64,000 nucleotides of DNA from Myxacorys chilensis ATA2-1-KO14 (GTDB taxonomy: Bacteria; Cyanobacteriota; Cyanobacteriia; Leptolyngbyales; Leptolyngbyaceae). Shown piece by piece: positions 28,480-36,053 of this stretch (position 1 is its first letter; every line of letters begins with the position of its first letter). The notes beneath the pieces were generated by a model. It was not told the DNA's origin and ran no database searches. It was given only the letters and a program-made list of their open reading frames with translations. A program made the translations under genes and the position numbers. The DNA lies in contig JAHHHP010000010.1 in assembly GCA_019359275.1 (NCBI GenBank), positions 1 through 64,000 on the forward strand. The letters are read 5' to 3'.

Positions 28480-28980
28480 ATGATGTATTCAATTTCAGCC
28501 TTAAATGGAATGGATCAGGCGGCGTTTGTTGAAGCGTTGGGATTTGTGTTTGAGGAGACTCCTGCGATCGCACAGCAGATTTATCACCAGCGCCCGTTTT
28601 GCGATCGCTCAGATCTACATCAAAAGATGGTCGCGCAGGTTAATGCTATGACCGAGACAGAGCAATTTGCGCTGATTCGCGCTCACCCAGATTTGGGCAG
28701 TAAAGCGAAAATGGCAGATGCTTCGGTTCAAGAGCAAGCCGGGGCAGGACTCAATCAACTAACGTCCGCAGAATATGAGCAGTTCCAATCGCTCAATGAG
28801 GCTTACAAAACTAAGTTCGAGTTTCCGTTTATTGTGGCGGTTAAAGACTATACCAAAACGACAATTCTTGAGACCTTTCAGCAACGATTGCAGCACGATC
28901 GCACCACAGAGATGCAGCAAGCCTTGGCGCAAATCTGCCGCATCGCTTGGTTTCGGTTAGTCAATGTTGTGGAGCCGTGA
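28480..28980 (+). CDS. uraD: OHCU decarboxylase (uric acid degradation)
   Basis: 166 residues with the family marker AHPDLGSKAKM, which holds the catalytic His, and AYKTKFEFPFIVAVKDYTKTTIL near residue 110. The enzyme turns 2-oxo-4-hydroxy-4-carboxy-5-ureidoimidazoline into S-allantoin, step three of urate breakdown. No uricase, HIU hydrolase or allantoinase gene is in the window, so its partners lie elsewhere or its role differs. Two ATG codons stand in tandem at 28480 and 28483. Confidence 0.9.
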   Translation: MMYSISALNGMDQAAFVEALGFVFEETPAIAQQIYHQRPFCDRSDLHQKMVAQVNAMTETEQFALIRAHPDLGSKAKMADASVQEQAGAGLNQLTSAEYEQFQSLNEAYKTKFEFPFIVAVKDYTKTTILETFQQRLQHDRTTEMQQALAQICRIAWFRLVNVVEP

Positions 28981-29003
28981 GCCGCAGTTTAAGAATTAGC
29001 AGA

Positions 29004-29744
29004 TTAAAAATTAGCAGAGCCAATCATTCTACCGTTAAACAGTTTTACTAATACCTGTCGGTAGATGCGTTTGCCACTGTCATTCAAATGCACCCCATCG
29101 GAGGTAAGAGCGCTCTTGAGACTGTGATCGTTAAACAGAGGTTGGAGGTCTGAGCCATCGAGTTGCACATTCTCTTGATCTGCCACTTGTTGAATTAAGG
29201 CGCTGATCTCATCTACTCGTTCGATCGATCCTGCTTTGCTAGGGTCAAGACTAGCCGCGATCGTGGAATAAAAAGCAGGCAACACCGTGATTTCTGTCGC
29301 GCCCATCGCTCGAACAATCGCGATCGACTGCCTTAAGTTATTGGCAAATGCTCTGTTGTCGATGACATACCAAGCATCATTCGTCCCAATCGCAATGATT
29401 GCTTTTCTGCACTGCACATTGGACGCATATAGCATTTTTAACTGTGCCAGCATTGAGACCGAGCTCTGTCCCCCGATCGCGAAATTAAAGGTAGACTGTC
29501 CTAGCGAATTTCCCAACCCCGATGAAATGGAGTCGCCAAATAGGCATCCTTTAAACTGACGATCGTGAACAGTATTGGCTTGTCCTTGCACTTTCAATCG
29601 CCACCACGCAGAAGACGGTAAGTTATCCGCATGAGGAGCCGCCATCGATAGTCCAGCTAGAAGTCCAGTCATTCCTAAACACAGTGCCACGGTTGCTAAA
29701 AGGCGCGGCTTGGCTAAAAGAGTTGACTTGAACATGGCTTTCAT
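29004..29744 (-). CDS. secreted SGNH/GDSL hydrolase
   Basis: 246 residues. A signal peptide or anchor covers residues 11-36 (LATVALCLGMTGLLAGLSMAA). The mature part has the SGNH blocks: FGDSISSG with the catalytic Ser, the Gly in GGQSS, GTNDAW with the Asn, and DGVHLNDSG with the catalytic Asp-His. Family members are esterases or deacetylases acting on lipids or polysaccharides; the substrate cannot be read here. It is convergent with uraD. Confidence 0.87.
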   Translation of the reverse strand: MKAMFKSTLLAKPRLLATVALCLGMTGLLAGLSMAAPHADNLPSSAWWRLKVQGQANTVHDRQFKGCLFGDSISSGLGNSLGQSTFNFAIGGQSSVSMLAQLKMLYASNVQCRKAIIAIGTNDAWYVIDNRAFANNLRQSIAIVRAMGATEITVLPAFYSTIAASLDPSKAGSIERVDEISALIQQVADQENVQLDGSDLQPLFNDHSLKSALTSDGVHLNDSGKRIYRQVLVKLFNGRMIGSANF

Positions 29745-30043
29745 GCGGTCTGACAGATCCTTAAAAATAAGTATTCCTATTAGGATTCCCGCCTCCGTGA
29801 ATAAAATCGGGATGAAATCATATTCTCACTAAATAGCAAGATTATCATTCCATAGCAGGATAGAGATGCGATATTCTGGCGTCTGTAATTTTTAGCCTGA
29901 TGTTGTGGTAAAGGGGCTGCTCAGACCGTTCTCGATAACTGTTTCTCCAAAATCTTTCCATCTTAAATCTTTCTAAATGTGAATGTTTTTAGGCATTTCA
30001 TTGCTCACAATGGCAAAGATAACTGCATTCTGAAAGAGAGCTT

Positions 30044-31795
30044 GTGAACGGAGACGAATTTGTTGAACAGATCCAAGACGTCCAAAAACGGGTGGCTGAA
30101 CTTCAACAGAACGCTGAGCAATTGCCGCAAAAGCAAAAAAGCCGGTTGACCGAATCCCTTGAACGGTTGACCAGTGCCCTACAAGACTTGCAGGTTGCAG
30201 AAGAAGCAATCCAACTGCTACTCTCTGCGGTGCAGCAGTCGAGAGACTCGATCGTAATTACGACTGCCAATCTCAACTCACCGGGTCCTGAGATGGTGTA
30301 TGTCAATCCTGCTTTTAGCCGCATGACTGGGTACAGGATCGAGGAAACGTTAGGAAAAACGCCCCGATTTTTGCAAGGCCCTAATACAGACCGTGCGCTA
30401 CTTGACCGATTGCGTCAGGCGCTAGAGCAGGGCAAGCCCTTTCATGCAGAAGCGATCAACTATCATAAGGATGGCAGTGAATATTACGTCGAGTGGAACA
30501 TCACTCCGATTCGGAACGCTCATCACGACATAACTCATTTTGTAGCAATTCAGCGCGACATCACCGAGCGCAAGCGCCTTGAGGAAGAGCGAGAACATTT
30601 ACTCCGCCAAGAACAAGTGGCGCGGGATGAAGCAGAAGCAGCTAGTCGAACGAAAGATGACTTTCTTGCTATGCTCTCCCATGAGTTGAGAACTCCGCTC
30701 ACCCCCATTTTGGGCTGGGCTAAGGTGTTGCGAACGAAAGAACTGCCAGAAGTAAAGTTTCAAGAGGCGCTAGAAACGATTGAGCAGAACGCCAAACTTC
30801 AGGCGCAACTTGTCGATGATTTGCTAGATCTCTCACGCATTGTGCAGGGCAAGTTAGCTCTGAATCTAGAGCCTGTCTCGCTGATTAAGTCGATTGCAAA
30901 TGCGCTTGACACTGTGCGTTTCGCGGCTGATGCCAAGTCGATTCGAATCAAAACCAAGCTTGATTCAGATGTTGGACAGATCATGGGTGATGCAGGCAGG
31001 CTCCAACAAGTGATTTGGAACTTACTCACTAACGCGATTAAATTCACGCCGCCACAGGGTTCCATTGCCGTTAACTTAGAGCGATCGCCGTCTGAACGTG
31101 GCGAAGCAAATGGCATGGCTCAAATTACGGTTAGCGACACCGGGCAAGGAATTAATTCAGACTTTCTCCCCTTTGTGTTTGATCGCTTTCGGCAGGAGGA
31201 TAGTTCCATTACGCGTCAGTTTGGCGGGCTGGGGCTGGGGCTATCGCTCTCTCGGCAACTGATCGAAGCGCATGGTGGCACGATCGCAGCTACTAGTGCT
31301 GGAGCAGGACAGGGCACAACAGTTACGATTCGGTTGCCCCTCAGCCCTCATATGGCATCCAGCGCTCAGATGCCCACCGAACCGTCAGTGTTTGATTTAT
31401 ACGGTGTCCGGGTACTTGTAGTGGAAGATGAGCCTTCTACCTTGAAATTTATCGCGTTTCTTCTAGAGCAAGAGGGCGCGGTCGTCACGGGTGTTCCTTC
31501 TGCACGGGCGGCGCTTAACGCCTTGGAGCAGGATCCATTTGATATTTTAGTCAGTGATATTGGGCTGGAAGGCGTCGATGGTTATGCCCTACTGCGGCAG
31601 ATTCGCACAGCGTCGCGCTCCCATCAAATTTCAGAATGCGTCCGCCAAATTCCTGCCATTGCCCTGACGGCTTACGCCTCTGTCAGTGGTCGTCAAAAAG
31701 CGCTTGAGATAGGATACCAACAGCATTTAATCAAGCCGATTGAGCCAGAAGTTTTAATCCGCGCGATCGCGGCAGCTTTGAGCCGACAAGTGTAG
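30044..31795 (+). CDS. hybrid histidine kinase (PAS-HisKA-HATPase-REC)
   Basis: 583 residues from a GTG. A coiled-coil head (1-60) leads to a PAS domain (about 65-180), then HisKA with the phospho-accepting His213 in LSHELRTPL, HATPase (NLLTNAIKF, DTGQGI, GGLGLGLSL) and a C-terminal receiver with phospho-Asp505 (VSDIGLEG) and the conserved Lys in LIKPIEPE. There is no transmembrane segment. The PAS is LOV-like in sequence (GKTPRFLQGPNTDR, YHKDGSEYYVEW) but has Thr-Pro where LOV has the photoactive Asn-Cys, so it should not form a flavin adduct. Confidence 0.92.
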   Translation: MNGDEFVEQIQDVQKRVAELQQNAEQLPQKQKSRLTESLERLTSALQDLQVAEEAIQLLLSAVQQSRDSIVITTANLNSPGPEMVYVNPAFSRMTGYRIEETLGKTPRFLQGPNTDRALLDRLRQALEQGKPFHAEAINYHKDGSEYYVEWNITPIRNAHHDITHFVAIQRDITERKRLEEEREHLLRQEQVARDEAEAASRTKDDFLAMLSHELRTPLTPILGWAKVLRTKELPEVKFQEALETIEQNAKLQAQLVDDLLDLSRIVQGKLALNLEPVSLIKSIANALDTVRFAADAKSIRIKTKLDSDVGQIMGDAGRLQQVIWNLLTNAIKFTPPQGSIAVNLERSPSERGEANGMAQITVSDTGQGINSDFLPFVFDRFRQEDSSITRQFGGLGLGLSLSRQLIEAHGGTIAATSAGAGQGTTVTIRLPLSPHMASSAQMPTEPSVFDLYGVRVLVVEDEPSTLKFIAFLLEQEGAVVTGVPSARAALNALEQDPFDILVSDIGLEGVDGYALLRQIRTASRSHQISECVRQIPAIALTAYASVSGRQKALEIGYQQHLIKPIEPEVLIRAIAAALSRQV

Positions 31796-31870
31796 CTGCT
31801 AATAAATCAGCTTGTGCCGCTGTAACTGTTGTATTAGCGGAGTTGTATTAGCAAATGTGTTAGCAGCAGT

Positions 31871-32161
31871 TTACCAGCCATCCTGACTTAGACCATCTTG
31901 ATCCAAAATTTCTAAGTCTAATTCTGAAATATAAACGATCGCACTATCAATCTGTGCTGCCTTGCCACGAAGCTCCAAATCAAACCAGCCATCTCCTTGA
32001 GCATTGGCTCCCAGCAACGCCGACACTATATTAACGGTGAGGTGATAGTCCGATACCAATCGAGAGATGATTGGCTCTTGATGATAATTTTTGGGAATGC
32101 GTAACCGAATGCGAGTTACGGTTGGACGCTGATTTGAATTAGAAATAATTGATGTTGCCAT
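31871..32161 (-). CDS. NIL domain protein
   Basis: 96 residues forming a ferredoxin-like NIL domain: TRIRLRIPKNYHQEPIISRL, YHLTVNIVSALLG, GWFDLELRG and AIVYISELDLEI. NIL domains are found at the end of methionine ABC-transporter ATPases and as free proteins in cyanobacteria; they are thought to be ligand-binding or interaction modules. AGGAGG stands just before the ATG, a strong ribosome site. The upstream sequence is the structured region at 32330-32536. Confidence 0.85.
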   Translation of the reverse strand: MATSIISNSNQRPTVTRIRLRIPKNYHQEPIISRLVSDYHLTVNIVSALLGANAQGDGWFDLELRGKAAQIDSAIVYISELDLEILDQDGLSQDGW

Positions 32162-32329
32162 AGTTGCCTCCTAAGCTAACTTCCGTAATGCCACTACAGG
32201 ATGACTTGCTTCTAATCTACGGTTTATCGATGGGATAATCGTACTTAAACAATGGTAGCGCAAAATTTAGCACCCTGAACAGAAGCCAAAGAATTGCTTA
32301 GGGTACTTAGACCTCTCCTGCTAGTGCTT

Positions 32330-32536
32330 GTGAATCCGCCACGATTCAATCTCAGGTTAAGTACATGAACCTAAGAAACGGCGGGTAGTGTTATAGACCT
32401 GCTCGGCTTCGATCCCTTTCAAGGGCAATGCGATCGTTCAACTGTAGGTCTACAACACTATCGAAACTGCGTATTTAGGTCTGCGATTTCTCAAAGAAAT
32501 CAGAAACCTCTATTGGTAGAGGTTTCTTTATTTAAC
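32330..32536 (+). ncRNA. candidate small structured RNA
   Basis: The core is TAGTGTTATAGACCT (32386-32400) paired with AGGTCTACAACACTA (32446-32460): 14 of 15 positions pair, and the stem extends by wobble and GC pairs on both sides. The enclosed loop has its own CCCTT / AAGGG hairpin. It is preceded by a hairpin CTCAGGTT / AACCTAAG and followed by GATTTCT / AGAAATC and a terminator with a T-run on the plus strand, although no plus-strand gene lies upstream. The 5' end is not determined. The alternative is a leader of the NIL gene read on the minus strand. I could not match it to a known RNA family. Confidence 0.4.
32502..32536 (+). terminator. strong hairpin terminator beyond arsS
   Basis: AGAAACCTCTA (32502-32512) pairs perfectly with TAGAGGTTTCT (32517-32527) around a 4-base loop and is followed by TTATTTAA on the plus strand. 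On the minus strand, where arsS ends at 32551, the following tract GATTTCTTTG is weaker, so it may act in both directions. Confidence 0.75.
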
Positions 32537-32550
32537 TTGTCCCTTGTCAG

Positions 32551-33639
32551 TTAAGCCAGCGCTCCTCCGCAAGAACTTCCTGCCCCTGCTGTACAGCCAA
32601 AGCAATGGCGACCCGTTACAATTTGTCGCTGTGCTAAACGTTCGGGATCAAAGTCGCGAATGTGCCAAGGTTTCTGCTTCTCATCCCGACAGGTCAGATC
32701 CAGCATTTGGTTAAAATCGCAATCAAAAATTCGTCCATCCCAACCAATTGAAAGCGTGTTGCGGCACATTAACCCCTCAACTGTGGCAGGATTGAACGCA
32801 TTTACCAGCACTTCCATATAACTCTGTAAATTGCCCGACTGCTCTAGCCATTCTAAGTAGCGAGAAATAGGCATGTTGTTGAGCGTGATCAAGCGATCGA
32901 AGGTCACGCCCTGATATTTCTCTAATCCGGCCTTCCATTCCTGCTCTAACTTCGCTTGACTACTAGCAAGAAACGCTCCAACCGGATTGCTCACCAGCGT
33001 TAGTTGCCGCTTAGAATCGCCTTTACCGTACCCTGCTGCATTGAGACGGTGAAGCGCCTCGATTGAGCGCTCAAACGTGCCATCGCCTCGCTGCGCATCC
33101 GTGTTGCGTTGACGATAGTGAGGGAGAGAACAGACAATTTCAACGCCGCGATCGCCAAACCAACTGGGCAACTCTTCCATTCCCGGCAGCAACAGCACGG
33201 TCAAATTGCAGCGATCGATCACCTGCTTGCCTCGCGCCACACACTGATCCACCAAGTAGCGAAAATGCGGATTGAGTTCTGGCGCACCCCCTGTAATATC
33301 AACCGTCTGTGCCTCTGTGCGGTCTAACGCCTGCAAGCACTGATCGACGGTTTCACGCGTCATATTTTCCTTCGTGCGATCAGGTCCCGCATCTACATGG
33401 CAATGCCGGCACACCATATTACACAGCTTGCCGATGTTGATTTGAAAGATGTCTAACTTCGCAGGCGTTAATGCAGGGACGCCATGAGCAGACAGTGTTG
33501 CTGCAAAATCTCCTCCCTGTATGGTGTGCGACAGTGCAACCTCTGCTAATTTATCCTGTTGATATTGAGCCGATGCGAGAGGAGAATGGCGTTTGAGCAA
33601 GGATAATTTGGTCGGAGACGTGCGATCGGAAGTCTGCAT
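32551..33639 (-). CDS. arsS: arsenosugar biosynthesis radical SAM protein ArsS
   Basis: 362 residues. The radical-SAM motif is CNMVCRHCHVDAGP near residue 77, TVDITGGAPELNPHFRYLV follows, and the C-terminus carries the ArsS signature HCFGCTAGAGSSCGGAL, which binds auxiliary clusters (some homologs have selenocysteine here; this one has Cys). The enzyme attaches a 5'-deoxyadenosyl group to dimethylarsenous acid en route to arsenosugars. Upstream on the same strand, 62 bases away, is the AhpD-like partner. No arsM is in the window. Confidence 0.92.
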   Translation of the reverse strand: MQTSDRTSPTKLSLLKRHSPLASAQYQQDKLAEVALSHTIQGGDFAATLSAHGVPALTPAKLDIFQINIGKLCNMVCRHCHVDAGPDRTKENMTRETVDQCLQALDRTEAQTVDITGGAPELNPHFRYLVDQCVARGKQVIDRCNLTVLLLPGMEELPSWFGDRGVEIVCSLPHYRQRNTDAQRGDGTFERSIEALHRLNAAGYGKGDSKRQLTLVSNPVGAFLASSQAKLEQEWKAGLEKYQGVTFDRLITLNNMPISRYLEWLEQSGNLQSYMEVLVNAFNPATVEGLMCRNTLSIGWDGRIFDCDFNQMLDLTCRDEKQKPWHIRDFDPERLAQRQIVTGRHCFGCTAGAGSSCGGALA

Positions 33640-33701
33640 GATGTTAAGTGATGGATTTATAGGAACACAGTGTTTTTTATCTACAGTTTTTTAGCTATTA
33701 G

Positions 33702-34034
33702 CTACATTGTCAGCTTGTGGGCGTGGTCGAGCATCTGCAAGCCATGAATCAGCGATGATCCACCCCGAATTGCTGTTGCCACATGCACTGCCTCTGTCAT
33801 TTGTTCTAAATCCGATCCTTGCTGCAAGCTTTCTTTGGTGTAAGCGTCAATGCAGTAGGGGCATTGAACCGTATGAGCCACGGCTAGGGCGATAAGCGCC
33901 TTTTCGCGTTTTGATAGTGCTCCTTCGGCAAACACAGCCCCGTAGTATGCAAAGAACTTTTCAGCTAACTCTGGGTTGCCCTCGCCAATTTCTCCAAACT
34001 TCGGAAGGTGTTCTGAATTGTAATATTGATCCAT
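33702..34034 (-). CDS. arsenosugar biosynthesis-associated peroxidase-like protein (AhpD fold)
   Basis: 110 residues of the carboxymuconolactone decarboxylase/AhpD family. The redox site is TVQCPYCIDAYTKE, a CxxC followed by the AhpD-type Asp and Tyr; LSKREKALIALAVAH and AVHVATAIRGGSSLIHG complete the fold. The subgroup that pairs with ArsS starts with YYNSEHLPKFGEIGEG as seen here. It is the first gene of an apparent two-gene operon with arsS. Confidence 0.9.
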   Translation of the reverse strand: MDQYYNSEHLPKFGEIGEGNPELAEKFFAYYGAVFAEGALSKREKALIALAVAHTVQCPYCIDAYTKESLQQGSDLEQMTEAVHVATAIRGGSSLIHGLQMLDHAHKLTM

Positions 34035-34102
34035 TGTTTCGTTTCCTCTGGCTATCTCTCAGCTTAGAGGATCTGATTTCATCTCACCCATAGTTTTAGT
34101 GA

Positions 34103-34678
34103 ATGGATGGTACTCTTATGATTCCTCGTTCGGTATTAACGTTCACTGCAACGGCAACCGAAGCCTTGAAGCAAGCTGCTTTGGGTCTTGGGATCTGTTC
34201 GGTTGTGTTAGCGGCAGATCCAACCCAAGTAGATCAACTCATTAACACCAATGACTGTCAAGGCTGTGATCTGTCTAAAGCCAGTATTTATGGAATGGTG
34301 CTAGAAGGCGCTAATTTAACCCGCGCGAACCTAACAGAGGCTGCTTTTCAGGGATCTAAACTGAATTTTGCCAATTTAACGACAGCAGTTGGCGATCGCG
34401 CGAACTTTGCCCTTGTGCAACTTCAGGACGCAAACTTGCAAGGGGCAAATCTGCAAGAGGCAAACTTCTATGGTGCAGATTTGCGGGGTGCAGACCTTTC
34501 TAAAGCCAATCTTCAAAAGGCAGTGCTAGAAGGAGCTGATTTACGAGGTGCAAATCTCAACGGAGCAAACTTGCAAAACGCCAATTTGGTACGGGTAAAA
34601 CTAGCTGGGGCGACGCTTGAAGGTACGACCCTAACTGGCGCTCGAATGCCTGCTGGATGGGAGCCTAAGAAGAATTAG
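34103..34678 (+). CDS. exported pentapeptide-repeat protein
   Basis: 191 residues. Residues 1-40 look like a signal peptide ending in VVLAADP; a second ATG at 34118 is an equally possible start. CQGCDLSKASIYG then begins a run of about 22 pentapeptide repeats (ANLTRANLTEAAF, ADLRGADLSKANL). The NDCQGCDLS prefix before the repeats is common in cyanobacterial periplasmic or lumenal members. No function can be given. It is divergent from the AhpD-like gene. Confidence 0.88.
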   Translation: MDGTLMIPRSVLTFTATATEALKQAALGLGICSVVLAADPTQVDQLINTNDCQGCDLSKASIYGMVLEGANLTRANLTEAAFQGSKLNFANLTTAVGDRANFALVQLQDANLQGANLQEANFYGADLRGADLSKANLQKAVLEGADLRGANLNGANLQNANLVRVKLAGATLEGTTLTGARMPAGWEPKKN

Positions 34679-35158
34679 CTCTTCTTTTGGGCAATACAGA
34701 ATCTTTAGCCACATAGAGTCCATAGAGCGATTCAGTACTTCTGCTCTACAGTTTGCCATGATTAGACTGATGTTTGTGAATAAGAACTCTATGAGGATGA
34801 AACTATCTAGAACTTTTATCCGGATAAATACCGCTTTTAATGTAAAAAATAATCAGTCTTATTTAACTATTCAGTGTTTTTAGGGAGATCAAGTATTAAT
34901 TTATCTTTAAACGTTCAATCCTATTCCAGTTCAACACATTTCGGTATTCTCGCAAATCAATTGCTACTTCTAAATAACTCAACTCACTCTTGTTCTACTC
35001 GTTCATAACGATTGAGTAATGAGTTTGAGAAGTCGCAAGAGAATTAGCTTTGCGAAGCCTCAAGACTTGCACACCAGGGTGCGTTTTGAGCCGAAAGCAA
35101 CGTACAACTGCTCGCTATATTGGCTGGCAACTCAGCTTTACAAGGAAGATCAAGCCTT
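34679..35158. other. AT-rich intergenic region upstream of the DUF4347 gene
   Basis: 480 bases with no credible gene. It includes a perfect 14-bp palindrome TTTATCCGGATAAA at 34815-34828, possibly an operator. No intrinsic terminator with a T-run is clear after the pentapeptide gene. Confidence 0.5.
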
Positions 35159-35860
35159 ATGAACTCTCTAAGTGGAATCGCCGACCTATCAGATCCACTA
35201 TCTGTTGAATTAGCTCCTCGTCAAGCACTCGCTTTAGACGTGCAATCTCCTTCCAATACTTTGACTGCGTTTCGGTCTGCCCGTTCAGTTAGTCCTAGTC
35301 CTACGCAAACTCCTAGTGCGCCCAGCTCCACACCACGCCAAACGGTGGATGAGATTTTATTCATCGATAAGAAAGTGCCGGGTTATCAGCAACTAGAGTC
35401 TGGTACGAGATCAGGCGTCACTATCATTGAACTTAATCCCAATCAAGATGGAATTGCTCAAATTTCCAACGCGTTAGCGCAATTTCAGATTCGTAAAGCG
35501 GTTCATGTTGTGTCTCTTGGCGATAAAGGCGTTGTAAAACTAGGTGCAGCCCAATTATCCAAGAGTTCGATAGGACTCTATGCTAGTGATCTTAGATCAT
35601 GGGCAAAGTCATTTAATGGCGGAGTAGATATTTTAATGTATGGCTCAAACGTTGGAGCCGATAGAGCGCTTCTAGAGCAAGTGAGTGCCTTAACAGGAGC
35701 CGATGTCGCCGCGTCTAGCGATCGCACGGGAAGCTCAACTTTGGGTGGCGATTGGGATCTCGAACAGAAAGTGCTGCGGGTAAACACAGGCGCAATTGCA
35801 ACTCAGCTTGCTTTTCAGCCCTCTACTCTCCAGACTTACGCTGCCACTCTCTCGGCATAA
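35159..35860 (+). CDS. stand-alone DUF4347 domain protein
   Basis: 233 residues from the ATG at 35159, which has GGAAG upstream; a TTG at 35120 is possible. After a Ser/Pro/Thr linker comes a DUF4347 domain: DEILFIDKKVPGYQQL, GVTIIELNPNQDGIAQI, VHVVSLGDKGVVKLG, DILMYGSNVGAD and SSDRTGSSTLGGDWDLE. DUF4347 is normally the N-terminal module of giant secreted adhesins with cadherin or RTX repeats. Here the gene ends right after the domain, so it is either an independent gene or the head of a lost giant gene. Confidence 0.85.
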   Translation: MNSLSGIADLSDPLSVELAPRQALALDVQSPSNTLTAFRSARSVSPSPTQTPSAPSSTPRQTVDEILFIDKKVPGYQQLESGTRSGVTIIELNPNQDGIAQISNALAQFQIRKAVHVVSLGDKGVVKLGAAQLSKSSIGLYASDLRSWAKSFNGGVDILMYGSNVGADRALLEQVSALTGADVAASSDRTGSSTLGGDWDLEQKVLRVNTGAIATQLAFQPSTLQTYAATLSA

Positions 35861-35924
35861 CACAGCAGTACTTAAGACTCCTATAGATTCTGACGCTTCT
35901 TAAATCTTAATAACTCCTAAATGG

Positions 35925-35955
35925 AGAGCCGTGATAGGCTCACGGCTCTATTGCT
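35925..35955 (+). terminator. hairpin after the DUF4347 gene
   Basis: AGAGCCGTGA (35925-35934) pairs with TCACGGCTCT (35940-35949), a perfect 10-bp stem with a 5-base loop, 64 bases after the stop. The following tract ATTGCTGTG is only weakly T-rich. Confidence 0.6.
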
Positions 35956-36053
35956 GTGTCAGTGATCTACCGATGAAGTGAGATAGGCCATTGCCCTGGG
36001 AATCCTGAGAAAAGAATGAACTTGGGCATGCGTGGACGCATAAGGGAATTGGC

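Larger units (their letters stand above)
32162..32550. other. 389-bp gene-free region with heavy RNA-like structure
   Basis: No protein frame is credible. The half nearest arsS holds a hairpin at 32351-32375, a long stem 32384-32402 / 32444-32462, a hairpin at 32485-32501 and a terminator at 32502-32536. The half nearest the NIL gene holds its ribosome site and presumably its promoter. Confidence 0.6.

Noticed and set aside
30044..31795. hybrid kinase as a blue-light LOV receptor
   Set aside because: The photoactive Cys is missing at the RFLQ motif; I treat it as a LOV-like PAS only.
32384..32462. the long stem as an attC-like recombination site
   Set aside because: The ends do not show the RYYYAAC and GTTRRRY boxes of attC, and no integrase gene is near.
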